Assembly (NCBI GenBank): GCA_034189135.1 | Contig: JAXHVO010000129.1 | Coordinates: 47,345 to 111,344, forward strand | DNA from: Thermodesulfobacteriota bacterium | GTDB lineage: Bacteria; Desulfobacterota; Desulfobacteria; Desulfobacterales; JAUWMJ01 | DNA length: 64,000 nt | Direction: 5' to 3' | In this document: one piece after another, positions 7,798 to 16,291 of the stretch | Layout of the letters: each line of letters begins with the position of its first letter | How positions within the stretch are numbered: position 1 is the first letter of the stretch | Made by a program: the position numbers and the translations under genes | Notes under the pieces: generated by a model | What the model was told of the DNA's origin: nothing | Databases searched by the model: none | Seen by the model: the letters and a program-made list of their open reading frames with translations, nothing else

Positions 7798-9690
7798 ATG
7801 AAATTTAAGCAATTTTATAAAAATTTTTTGATCATATTACTGGTGGATATGCTGCTTCTGGCGGCATCATTGATCGGAGCTCACCTGATCCGTTTTGAAT
7901 TCAGTATTCCTGTGAATTTCATGAAATCACTGATACGAATACTGCCCTGGGCTTTGCTGGTAAAATTAATCTGTTTTTACATGTTTAATCTGTATCGGGG
8001 GATGTGGCGCTACACCAGCATTTCCGATCTATTCAATGTCATCAAGGCATCCACTGTTAGTACCTTGCTTGTTGTTTTTTTTGTTTTGTTTAAATCCGGA
8101 TTTATCGGATACTCGCGTTCGGTATTTCTCATTGACTGGTGTTTAACTGTTTTTTTTATTGCCGGGTTTCGCCTGGGCGTGAGGATGTTTTATGAGCAAT
8201 TCAGCAAAGATCAGCCGTCACCTTCTGATTTTCTCACCGCATTCAGAGTTTTCGCGCACAGAAAAAAAGACAGCAAAAATCTGATTATCATTGGGGCAGG
8301 GAATTGCGGTGAAAAGATTTTTCGCGAGATACACAACAACAAAGAATTACAATACAACGTGGTCGGTTTTCTCGATGACAGTAAAAATAAAATCGGCAGA
8401 ACCATTCATGGCATACCCGTACTCGGCCGTATAGATGATATCATCGTTTTAACCAAAAAGGTAAAGGCCAACGAAGCTCTGATTGCTATTCCTTCAGCAC
8501 GTGGACGGCAAATGCGCAGGATCGTTGAGCTCTGTAAATCAAGTGCCATCCCGTTTAAAACAGTACCCGGTTACGGGGAGCTGATTAATGGTCGGGTGAC
8601 GGTTAATGCCATTCGAGAAGTGGCTTACCGGGATCTTTTGGGCCGCGAAATGGTCAAACTTGATGAAAAACAAATCGGTGCGTATCTCGCGGGACAAAAT
8701 GTGCTGGTAACCGGAGCGGGCGGGTCTATCGGTTCTGAACTATGCAGGCAGATCTGCCGGTTTAAGCCCGGTTCTATTTTATTATTTGAAAGAGCGGAAA
8801 GCCCTTTATACGAAATCGAGCTTGAACTCAAAAAAAATTTTGCTGACATCAAGGTGGTACCTATTCTGGCAGACATTCAACATAAATTGCAAATCGAAAA
8901 GGTTTTTCATCAATACGAACCTCAAACTGTTTTCCATGCGGCGGCATATAAACACGTCCCCATGCTGGAGCTGCAGCCCTGGAAAGCTTTGGAGAATAAT
9001 ATCCAGGGAACGGCAAACCTGCTTGAAATTGTAACAAAATTTAACATTGAGCGTTTTGTTTTCGTTTCCACCGATAAGGCGGTGCGTCCCACCAATGTGA
9101 TGGGTGCCTCAAAACGAGTGGCAGAGATGCTGGTATCCGCTCAGAACAGCTGTGGGCATTCTAAAACTCGCTTTATCATTGTTCGTTTCGGTAATGTGGT
9201 GGGAAGTGTGGGAAGTGTGGTCCCGCTTTTTAAAAAACAGATCGAGAATGGAGGACCGGTCACGGTGACCCATCCGGAGGTGACACGGTATTTCATGACC
9301 ATTCCGGAAGCGTGCCAGCTTATTCTTCAGGCAGGTGCCATGGGCAGTGGTGGAGAGATATATCTTTTGGACATGGGGACCACCATCAAGATTTCCGACA
9401 TGGCGCGGGATCTTATTCGACTTTCCGGATTTGAACCGGATGTCGATATCAAAATCGAATATATCGGTTTAAGGCCCGGAGAAAAGCTTTATGAAGAGCT
9501 TATTACCGAGGGTGAGAATGTGGTTCCCACCGGTCATGAGAAAATAATGGTGTTAAAAGGGATGGAATGTAACCTTCAGACATTAAACGGCCAAATAGAA
9601 GATTTGACCGCCTTGGCGCCAAAACAGGATGAAGGTAGAATTAAAACCAAACTCAAGGAAATCGTACCCGAATATTCTCCTGCGCATTGA
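7798..9690 (+). CDS. WbpM/FlaA1-like membrane UDP-GlcNAc 4,6-dehydratase
   Basis: 630 residues. The N-terminal part has four predicted membrane helices (about 10-125), then a CoA-binding-like Rossmann domain (about 155-290), then the catalytic SDR domain with T-G-A-G-G-S-I-G at 305-312, T425-D426-K427 and M435-xxx-K439 (Met in place of the usual Tyr, as in WbpM and PglF). These enzymes turn UDP-GlcNAc into UDP-4-keto-6-deoxy-GlcNAc at the inner membrane. Its product would be reduced by the enzyme at 4555 and used by the transferase at 7033. Length matches the family (about 600-665). No strong SD; ATG chosen because the hydrophobic segment follows immediately. Confidence 0.9.
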   Translation: MKFKQFYKNFLIILLVDMLLLAASLIGAHLIRFEFSIPVNFMKSLIRILPWALLVKLICFYMFNLYRGMWRYTSISDLFNVIKASTVSTLLVVFFVLFKSGFIGYSRSVFLIDWCLTVFFIAGFRLGVRMFYEQFSKDQPSPSDFLTAFRVFAHRKKDSKNLIIIGAGNCGEKIFREIHNNKELQYNVVGFLDDSKNKIGRTIHGIPVLGRIDDIIVLTKKVKANEALIAIPSARGRQMRRIVELCKSSAIPFKTVPGYGELINGRVTVNAIREVAYRDLLGREMVKLDEKQIGAYLAGQNVLVTGAGGSIGSELCRQICRFKPGSILLFERAESPLYEIELELKKNFADIKVVPILADIQHKLQIEKVFHQYEPQTVFHAAAYKHVPMLELQPWKALENNIQGTANLLEIVTKFNIERFVFVSTDKAVRPTNVMGASKRVAEMLVSAQNSCGHSKTRFIIVRFGNVVGSVGSVVPLFKKQIENGGPVTVTHPEVTRYFMTIPEACQLILQAGAMGSGGEIYLLDMGTTIKISDMARDLIRLSGFEPDVDIKIEYIGLRPGEKLYEELITEGENVVPTGHEKIMVLKGMECNLQTLNGQIEDLTALAPKQDEGRIKTKLKEIVPEYSPAH

Positions 9691-9694
9691 ACAT

Positions 9695-10945
9695 ATGGAA
9701 AATTTGAATAGAAATAAAATCAGATTGTTAGTTGAAAAAGGTGTCCGTATTCCCAACCCTGAAAGTGTTGAAATTGGTAATGAAGTTGATACGGAAAAGA
9801 TTTCCGGCAATGGGGTTACCATTTATACCGGAAGTAAAATATTCGGCGGCACCACCCTCATTTTGCAAGGATCAGATATCGGTTACGAAGGGCCGGTGAC
9901 CATTGATAATTGCCAGATTGGACCTGAAGTAAAGCTTAAAAGCGGATACTTTAAGCAATCGGTTTTTCTACATAAAGTGAGTATGGGATCCGGTTCACAT
10001 GTCAGGGAAGGAACCATACTGGAAGAAGAGGCCAGCGTGGCCCATACAGTGGGTTTAAAACAGACCATCCTTTTTCCCTTCGTCACCCTGGGGAGCCTGA
10101 TTAATTTCTGCGACTGTTTTATGGCCGGGGGAACAGACCGTAAAAACCACAGTGAAGTGGGCAGTGCCTATATCCACTTTAACTATACACCGAATCAGGA
10201 CAAGGCCACCCCTTCACTCATCGGTGATGTGCCCAACGGCGTTATGCTGAATCAGAAACCCATTTTTCTGGGAGGGCAGGGCGGTCTGGTTGGACCTTGC
10301 CGATTGGCCTATGGGACAACCATTGCTGCCGGAACGATAAACCGAAAAGATGAGCTCAATCCTGGACGACTGATTTTCGGTGGGGCGAGGAAAAGAGGCA
10401 GTATTCCTTTTACACCCGGAATGTATCGCAGCGACAAAAGGGTGATACACAACAACATTATTTACATTGCAAACCTGATGGCACTCAAGCAGTGGTATCG
10501 TCATGTGCGTTCCATGTTTATTTCTCCTGATTTTCCTCAGATGCTTTTGGATGGACTTAAGCAAAAGCTTGACATAGCCATAGCAGAACGGATCAAAAGG
10601 CTGGGTGAATTATTATGTTTGCAGACGCCCGATACGGGCATGACGAAAGATACGTCAGAGAGAGGTATCCGTCAGCAAAACGAGTTGCAGGATAAATGGC
10701 CTGAACTGGAAAACGCGTTTAAAACACATAAAAACAAACCAGGCGACCAGAGTATCAGGGACTTATTTCTGGAAAAGATAGAACTTGGAATTAAAAAATT
10801 CGGCCGGGAGTACATTCCGGTCATCAAAGGACTTTCAGCTGAAGATGCCACTCAGGGAACAAAATGGCTTCAGGGTATCGTGGATGATATTGCTGAACAG
10901 GCCGTTAAAATACTACCATCATTTAATAAAAACTTAAAGCACTGA
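9695..10945 (+). CDS. GlmU-like left-handed beta-helix protein (annotated UDP-GlcNAc pyrophosphorylase-like)
   Basis: 416 residues from ATG 9695, 4 bp after the WbpM-like stop; an in-frame ATG at 9629 lies inside that gene and was not used. Residues about 20-220 are a run of hexapeptide-like turns typical of a left-handed beta helix acyl- or nucleotidyl-transferase (a GlmU C-terminal-like domain), including a G-G-Q-G-G-L-V-G-P turn. There is no N-terminal nucleotidyltransferase domain, so it is not a complete GlmU. The C-terminal third is helical and unassigned. With glmM next, a step between GlcN-1-P and UDP-GlcNAc is the natural guess, but the reaction cannot be proven from sequence. Confidence 0.78.
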   Translation: MENLNRNKIRLLVEKGVRIPNPESVEIGNEVDTEKISGNGVTIYTGSKIFGGTTLILQGSDIGYEGPVTIDNCQIGPEVKLKSGYFKQSVFLHKVSMGSGSHVREGTILEEEASVAHTVGLKQTILFPFVTLGSLINFCDCFMAGGTDRKNHSEVGSAYIHFNYTPNQDKATPSLIGDVPNGVMLNQKPIFLGGQGGLVGPCRLAYGTTIAAGTINRKDELNPGRLIFGGARKRGSIPFTPGMYRSDKRVIHNNIIYIANLMALKQWYRHVRSMFISPDFPQMLLDGLKQKLDIAIAERIKRLGELLCLQTPDTGMTKDTSERGIRQQNELQDKWPELENAFKTHKNKPGDQSIRDLFLEKIELGIKKFGREYIPVIKGLSAEDATQGTKWLQGIVDDIAEQAVKILPSFNKNLKH

Positions 10946-11030
10946 GAACTCGGAGAACACAAATCGTCTAATTTTTTAGCATTTCGGTTTTCTTTGCGAA
11001 CTTTGCGGTTATTATTACGAAAGAGATATA

Positions 11031-12380
11031 TTGGGGAAATTATTCGGAACAGACGGAATAAGAGGCGTGGCAAATGAATATCCGATCACCTGCGAAATGG
11101 CCATGGATATCGGAAGAGCGGTTGCTTACCTTTTTCGCAGCGGAACAGACAGATCAAAGATTGTCATCGGTAAAGATACCCGAATATCCGGTGACATGAT
11201 TGAATATGCTTTGGTTTCAGGTATTTGTTCAATGGGACTTGATGCACTACTTACAGGTGTTTTGCCCACTCCCGGCATCGCCTACATGACTTCGTCACTG
11301 GGTGCTACTGCCGGAATCGTCATATCCGCATCGCATAATCCTTTTTATGACAATGGTATAAAGCTTTTCAATAAGGAAGGTTTTAAGCTGTCTGATGCCA
11401 AAGAAGAAGAAATCGAGCATATGTTATTAAACAAACATTCTGATTTAATACACAAAACCATTCGTGATACCGGCAGAGCGTTAGAAGTTGAAGATGCGGG
11501 TGAAAAATACAGCGGTTTTCTGAAATCAGCATTGCCTGAAGATTTTATCCTGGAAGGGATGAAAATAGTTATTGATTGTGCCAACGGTGCCACATATCAG
11601 GTTGCACCGAAATTATTTAAAGAGCTGGATGCTGAGGTATATTCTATATTTATTTCACCGAACGGCAAAAATATAAATGAAAACTGTGGTTCTCAACATA
11701 CTGAAAAACTTTGCGAAATAGTGCTAAAGACAGAGGCAGACATTGGTCTTGCATTTGACGGCGATGGTGACCGGCTCATTGCGGTGGATGAGAAAGGAGA
11801 TGTCACCAGCGGTGACCAGATACTTGCTGTTTGTGCAAACACGATGAAACAAAGGGATAAACTTAAAAATAATCTGGCGATCAGCACGGTTATGAGCAAT
11901 TTGGGACTTAAAGTTGCTTTGAAAAATATGAATATCGACCATATGATGACCGACGTGGGTGATCGCTATGTGATGGAACAGATGATTTCTTCAGGCGCGG
12001 TTTTGGGCGGTGAAGATTCCGGCCATATGATATTTTTAGATCAGCAGACCACCGGTGACGGTATTCTTACCGCTTTAAAATTGATTGAATCCATGAAATT
12101 TGAATCAAAACCCTTATCCGAACTTAAAAAAGTCATGACGGTTTTTCCCCAGTCTTTGATTAATGTGGAGGTTAAAAGCAAGCCGGAAATGAAAACGCTG
12201 CACGATCTCCAGGAAGCGATTGAATCAGTTGAAAAAAATCTTGGAGAACAGGGCAGGGTGCTGGTTCGCTATTCAGGGACTCAGCCGGTTTGCCGGGTGA
12301 TGGTGGAAGGACCAACTGAAGAAGAAACCCGAAGATATTGTAAACAACTGGCTGATATAGTTAAGAATAAAATTGGATAG
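11031..12380 (+). CDS. glmM: Phosphoglucosamine mutase
   Basis: 449 residues. Begins L-F-G-T-D-G-I-R-G, the GlmM hallmark; the phosphoserine loop I-S-A-S-H-N-P has its active Ser at 101; metal-binding D-G-D-G-D-R lies near residue 243; the C-terminal R-Y-S-G-T-Q-P sugar-phosphate loop is intact. It interconverts glucosamine-6-P and glucosamine-1-P, supplying UDP-GlcNAc for peptidoglycan and for the O-antigen sugars made upstream. The start is a TTG at 11031 with a purine-rich AAAGAGAT just before it; the family N-terminus leaves no better choice. The 85-bp gap upstream contains a decayed CTTTGCG-type repeat. Confidence 0.95.
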   Translation: MGKLFGTDGIRGVANEYPITCEMAMDIGRAVAYLFRSGTDRSKIVIGKDTRISGDMIEYALVSGICSMGLDALLTGVLPTPGIAYMTSSLGATAGIVISASHNPFYDNGIKLFNKEGFKLSDAKEEEIEHMLLNKHSDLIHKTIRDTGRALEVEDAGEKYSGFLKSALPEDFILEGMKIVIDCANGATYQVAPKLFKELDAEVYSIFISPNGKNINENCGSQHTEKLCEIVLKTEADIGLAFDGDGDRLIAVDEKGDVTSGDQILAVCANTMKQRDKLKNNLAISTVMSNLGLKVALKNMNIDHMMTDVGDRYVMEQMISSGAVLGGEDSGHMIFLDQQTTGDGILTALKLIESMKFESKPLSELKKVMTVFPQSLINVEVKSKPEMKTLHDLQEAIESVEKNLGEQGRVLVRYSGTQPVCRVMVEGPTEEETRRYCKQLADIVKNKIG

Positions 12381-12389
12381 GCGTTATCG

Positions 12390-12420
12390 CTGGTGCATTA
12401 CACTAATTGTAATGCACCGG
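12390..12420. terminator. Hairpin between convergent glmM and the BI-1 gene
   Basis: GGTGCATTAC (12392-12401) pairs perfectly with GTAATGCACC (12409-12418) around a 7-nt loop. It lies exactly in the 51-bp gap between two convergent genes, so it can serve both strands. The T-rich tail is weak on both sides (CTATATTTATATT on +). Confidence 0.65.
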
Positions 12421-12431
12421 CTATATTTATA

Positions 12432-13136
12432 TTAGTCTCTGCTGACACCCAGAATATGTAACAGAAAAATAAACATATTGATAAAATCAAGATACAATGT
12501 CAGGGCGCCCATAATGGCGCCTTTTCTAATCACCGCTGCACCCAGTCCATCTGGCTGCGTCAGTGCCATATTTTTTAATTTTTGTGTGTCATATGCAGTC
12601 AAACCAACAAAAATGAACACGCCGAGATAGCTGATAATCATTTGCAGACCGTGGCTTCCGATAAACATATTTACCACAGTGGCGATAATGATTCCGATCA
12701 ATCCCATAAACATAAACTGTCCCACACCGGTTAAATCCCGTTTGGTGACCATGCCGAAAACGCTGCAGGCCGCAAAGGTGGCTGCACAAACAAAAAAGGT
12801 GGACGCAACGGATTGCAAGGTATAATGGTACAAGATAACGGAAAGGGTGATACCATTTAACGCCGAGTATAGCAAAAAAAGTCCGGTTGCGGTTGAAGCC
12901 TTAATCTGCTGTATTTTTCTGGCAATTGAAAATACCAAAATCAGTTCGACGATAAACAGACCTAATACCAGCATAAAGTTTTTTCTTAAATAGAATATCA
13001 GTTGCTGGTTGCTTATAATATAATAAGAAATGATGCCGGTAATCCCTAAACCGACCGCCATCCAGTTATACACACTTCTAATAAATGAATTGACTTGTAC
13101 CTGGGCTTGTGTCTGACTAATGGGCACTGGTTGCAT
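12432..13136 (-). CDS. BI-1/YccA family inner membrane protein
   Basis: 234 residues with seven hydrophobic segments and an acid-containing final helix region, the pattern of Bax inhibitor-1 (YccA/YbhL/YetJ) proteins. Members are pH-sensitive calcium leak channels or, in YccA, modulators of the FtsH protease. The C-terminal F-V-G-L-T-A-Y-D-T-Q-K-L-K motif is diagnostic for the family. I chose ATG at 13136 because a near-perfect GGAGGT lies 5 nt upstream; a TTG 12 bp earlier would overlap that SD. It is a single gene, convergent with glmM. Confidence 0.88.
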   Translation of the reverse strand: MQPVPISQTQAQVQVNSFIRSVYNWMAVGLGITGIISYYIISNQQLIFYLRKNFMLVLGLFIVELILVFSIARKIQQIKASTATGLFLLYSALNGITLSVILYHYTLQSVASTFFVCAATFAACSVFGMVTKRDLTGVGQFMFMGLIGIIIATVVNMFIGSHGLQMIISYLGVFIFVGLTAYDTQKLKNMALTQPDGLGAAVIRKGAIMGALTLYLDFINMFIFLLHILGVSRD

Positions 13137-13297
13137 TATTACCTCCAATAGGTTAAAATGTTTTTACCTGGTGAAAAATGTAAAATCATACATTAATTGA
13201 AATTGCCAAAATATTTATATAATTTTCTGTAGCTAATAATATAATACAAACCTGATTTATTTCAAGAACGATATTATATTAATCGATATAGACCAAA

Positions 13298-13555
13298 ATG
13301 AAGCCGGAACAAATATACCAGGAGCTAAAAGATATTGCCGAAAAACTGGGCATTACCGTGTCCGAGCAAAATCTCAGAAAAACAGGTATGGCCGTAAAAA
13401 GTGGTTTGTGCAAGGTAAAAGGAAAACCGATTTTCATCATGGACAAGCATAAATCAATTCATAAAAAGAACACCATACTCATATCATTTTTAAAAAGAAT
13501 GCCACATGAAGATATATATGTGGTGCCGGCCGTTCGGGAGTTAATTTCTAAATAA
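13298..13555 (+). CDS. Small conserved-looking hypothetical protein (85 aa)
   Basis: 85 residues, soluble, basic. The reading has a coding look: helical amphipathic N-terminus (Y-Q-E-L-K-D-I-A-E-K-L-G), a G-L-C-K-V-K-G-K-P-I-F-I-M-D-K beta-hairpin-like middle and a P-H-E-D-I-Y-V-V-P-A-V-R-E-L end. I do not recognise a named family. There is no good SD. It sits alone between the divergent BI-1 gene and the xseA operon. Function unknown. Confidence 0.7.
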   Translation: MKPEQIYQELKDIAEKLGITVSEQNLRKTGMAVKSGLCKVKGKPIFIMDKHKSIHKKNTILISFLKRMPHEDIYVVPAVRELISK

Positions 13556-13638
13556 ATCAATTTAAGAAATAAAAAAGAGGGCGGCAAACAATCTACTACA
13601 TAATTTATCATGGCCTTTTTCACGATTAGAATAAATCC

Positions 13639-13697
13639 TATATTATGTAAACTTAGCTATTTTATAAAAGATAAAATTGCTAAGTTTACATAATATA
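13639..13697. repeat. Near-perfect 27-bp stem hairpin upstream of xseA
   Basis: Left arm 13639-13665 and right arm 13671-13697 are reverse complements at 26 of 27 positions, closing on a 5-nt loop (AAAAG); the single mismatch is T13658 against T13678. The stem is AT-rich with a GCTAAGTTTACATAATATA core. It lies between the 85-aa gene (stop 13555) and xseA (start 13798). No U-tract follows, so a classic terminator is unlikely on its own; it may be a palindromic insertion remnant or an RNA processing/attenuation element. Confidence 0.85.
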
Positions 13698-13797
13698 TCT
13701 TATCGGACGTTATTGGTTTAAATAATAATTAAGCCGGAATTCCATGTCGTTGTCGTGAGGAATAAACACCGGACCCGATTTAAATAACAAACCAAAC

Positions 13798-15147
13798 ATG
13801 CAACAACCCTCCCCACATATCTATACAGTATCCGATCTGAATTCAGAAATTAAATCTCTGCTGGAAAACAAATTTACCTTCCTTTGGATTACCGGTGAAA
13901 TTTCAAACTTTAGAATGCCGGCTTCCGGCCATTTTTATTTCACCCTTAAAGATCATCAATCACAGATAAGTTCCGTGATGTTTAGTGGCCAAAACCGGAA
14001 GTTAAAATTCGACCTTGAAGATGGGTTAAAAATAACCGGTATGGGCAGAATCAGTTTGTTTGAACCCAGGGGGACATACCAAATTATTTTTGAATATATC
14101 GAACCTGAAGGTATTGGCGCACTGCAGATTGCTTTTGAACAGCTAAAGGAAAAGCTTCATCTTGAAGGGTTGTTTGACGAAGCACACAAGAAGCCCCTCC
14201 CCTTTTTACCGCAAAAAATTACGCTGATCACTTCACCAACCGGTGCGGTTGTCCATGACATGGTTGAGATCGCCAATCGACGACACCCCGGAATACGGCT
14301 TGAAATTATTCCAGTCAAAGTTCAGGGCGAAAATGCTGAAAAAGAAATAATCAATGGAATTGATCTGTTAAATAGGCACAGCCATGCTGATTTGGCCATT
14401 TTAGCCAGAGGGGGCGGTTCACTTGAGGATTTGCAGGCCTTTAACTCGGAAAAGGTTGCCAGGGCTGTTTTTGCTTCAAACATTCCAATTATTTCAGCGG
14501 TTGGCCATGAAACCGATTTTACCATCGTCGATTTTGTATCTGATCTCAGGGCCCCCACTCCTTCCGCAGCAGCTGAACTTGCAGTACCCAATAAGCATGA
14601 CCTGATTCAATTTATTAATGAAAAAAAGAACTCATTGGAAAATCACATCAAACGGATGATCCGTCATTTATCGGTAAAACTAAACGAAATTCAGCAAAGA
14701 CTCATTGATCCAAAACGTAAAATCATTGACCTAAGACTTAGAGCTGATGATTATACCACCCGCCTATCCAATAGCATTCATCATTATGTATCTTATGAAA
14801 AGGAAAAACTATCCTGGCGAAAAGATAAACTATACTCATATAATCCTTCGGTTTATGTAAATAAACTTAACAATAAACATGATATATTAAGAACTAACTT
14901 ATTTAATAATATAACTAAATGTATTGATAATTATAAATCAATGCTTAGGGAGAAATCGATCAAACTCGATACATTAAACCCGACGGCAATCCTATCGCGT
15001 GGGTACAGTATCACACGGACCTTACCTGAACATTCAGTGGTACGTCATACAACCGAGGTAAATATCCAACAGGATGTTGAGGTTCTGCTTTCTAAAGGAA
15101 AATTGAAATGCCGCATCACGGAGGTAAACAAAAAATGCCCAAAATGA
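13798..15147 (+). CDS. xseA: Exodeoxyribonuclease VII large subunit
   Basis: 449 residues. N-terminal OB-fold (about 5-100, with F-L-W-I-T-G-E-I-S-N-F and S-G-H-F-Y-F-T-L-K-D), then the catalytic domain with the family motifs I-T-S-P-T-G-A-V-V-H-D, R-G-G-G-S-L-E-D-L, A-V-G-H-E-T-D-F-T and A-P-T-P-S-A-A-A-E, then a long coiled-coil that binds XseB. Exo VII degrades single-stranded DNA from both ends and works in mismatch repair and recombination. First gene of the xseA-xseB-ispA-dxs-tlyA group. No clear SD; ATG fits the usual N-terminus. Confidence 0.95.
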   Translation: MQQPSPHIYTVSDLNSEIKSLLENKFTFLWITGEISNFRMPASGHFYFTLKDHQSQISSVMFSGQNRKLKFDLEDGLKITGMGRISLFEPRGTYQIIFEYIEPEGIGALQIAFEQLKEKLHLEGLFDEAHKKPLPFLPQKITLITSPTGAVVHDMVEIANRRHPGIRLEIIPVKVQGENAEKEIINGIDLLNRHSHADLAILARGGGSLEDLQAFNSEKVARAVFASNIPIISAVGHETDFTIVDFVSDLRAPTPSAAAELAVPNKHDLIQFINEKKNSLENHIKRMIRHLSVKLNEIQQRLIDPKRKIIDLRLRADDYTTRLSNSIHHYVSYEKEKLSWRKDKLYSYNPSVYVNKLNNKHDILRTNLFNNITKCIDNYKSMLREKSIKLDTLNPTAILSRGYSITRTLPEHSVVRHTTEVNIQQDVEVLLSKGKLKCRITEVNKKCPK

Positions 15148-15350
15148 CTTTTGAGCAATCCATGAATAAACTCGAGCAGATCGTACAGGAACTGGAATCA
15201 GGAGATCTGCCGCTTGAAAAGGCAATGACCAAATTTGAAGAAGGAATACAGCTTTCCAAATTGTGTAATGAAAAGCTGGATGAAACAGAAAAAAAAGTCA
15301 CCCTGTTAATGCAGGATAATCAAGGAAATATTGAAGAAAAGCCGGTTTAG
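15135..15350 (+). CDS. xseB: Exodeoxyribonuclease VII small subunit
   Basis: 71 residues from ATG 15135, typical length. Contains the family pattern F-E-Q-S-M-x-K-L-E-Q-I-V and E-S-G-D-L-P-L-E-K-A followed by the second helix of the helical hairpin. It binds the coiled coil of XseA. A GGAGG at 15119-15123 decides the start; an in-frame ATG at 15108 lies before that SD. It overlaps the xseA end by 13 bp, indicating translational coupling. Confidence 0.92.
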   Translation: MPKMTFEQSMNKLEQIVQELESGDLPLEKAMTKFEEGIQLSKLCNEKLDETEKKVTLLMQDNQGNIEEKPV

Positions 15351-15389
15351 TGTTGGCATACCATATCATAACAGATACCGGAAAATAAA

Positions 15390-16280
15390 ATGTTCGACCT
15401 GGTCAGCTATTTAGCGCAAAGACAAAAGTTAATTAATGGTTCGCTGGTAAAAATCATTGAGGGTATACAATGTCACCCAAGACTCCTTTCTGCCTTAAAC
15501 TATTCGCTTATGGCGGATGGCAAGAGGCTCAGGCCGATTTTATGTCTGGCAGCCTGCGAGGCGATCGGCGATACATATGAACCCGCCCTGACAGCCGCGT
15601 GCGCCCTAGAAATGATCCATACCTACTCATTGATCCATGACGACCTGCCGGCGATGGATGATGATCAGTTGAGAAGGGGAAAACAGACATGCCACATTAA
15701 ATATGATGAAGCAACTGCGATATTAGCCGGCGATGCCCTGCTGACTCTGGCCTTCCAGATCCTTTCATCACCCGTCAATATAAAAGAAGACCAAGACTCA
15801 GTATGGCTTAAGGTAATCCATTTAATTGCCGGTGCATCCGGATACAAGGGTATGATCGACGGACAAATGAAAGATATCATGTCTGAAGGAACATTGCTTT
15901 CTTTGGATGATCTTGAAGATATGCATGCTTTAAAAACAGGAGCTTTGATTGAAGCATCCATTTGTGCTGGTGCGGTGTTGGGACATGGAAGCCCAGAGCA
16001 AATCAAACAACTAAAAATCTATGCAAAAAAAATAGGCCTGGCATTTCAGGTTACCGACGACATTTTAAATGTTGAAGGAAATCCTGACGTTATGGGGAAA
16101 GCGGTGGGTACGGACAAAAACCGTCACAAAAGCACCTACCCTCTCATAATGGGATTAAAAGAATCAAAAATATTTGCCACCAACCTGATTAATAATGCCT
16201 TGAAAGCGATAGAAATATTTGATAATAAGGCGGATCCCCTCAGGGCGATTGCAACGTATATATTTACAAGAAAAAAGTGA
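15390..16280 (+). CDS. ispA: Farnesyl/geranylgeranyl diphosphate synthase
   Basis: 296 residues, normal for short-chain prenyl synthases. First Asp-rich motif D84-D85-L-P-A-M-D90 (the bacterial DDxxxxD form), basic G-K-R-L-R-P at 44-49, second Asp-rich motif at D223-D224 (D-D-I-L-N), and the G-T-D-K segment. It condenses IPP with DMAPP/GPP to make farnesyl diphosphate for undecaprenyl phosphate and quinones. It is followed 11 bp later by dxs, so isoprenoid entry and chain building are co-transcribed. Confidence 0.93.
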   Translation: MFDLVSYLAQRQKLINGSLVKIIEGIQCHPRLLSALNYSLMADGKRLRPILCLAACEAIGDTYEPALTAACALEMIHTYSLIHDDLPAMDDDQLRRGKQTCHIKYDEATAILAGDALLTLAFQILSSPVNIKEDQDSVWLKVIHLIAGASGYKGMIDGQMKDIMSEGTLLSLDDLEDMHALKTGALIEASICAGAVLGHGSPEQIKQLKIYAKKIGLAFQVTDDILNVEGNPDVMGKAVGTDKNRHKSTYPLIMGLKESKIFATNLINNALKAIEIFDNKADPLRAIATYIFTRKK

Positions 16281-16291
16281 CTGGTTTCTAA

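Noticed and set aside
10946..11030. CGGAGAACACAAA ... TTTGCGAACTTTGCGG before glmM considered as a regulatory hairpin or riboswitch (glmS-like)
   Set aside because: It reads as a decayed dispersed repeat of the CTTTGCG kind; no ribozyme core or conserved aptamer parts are visible.
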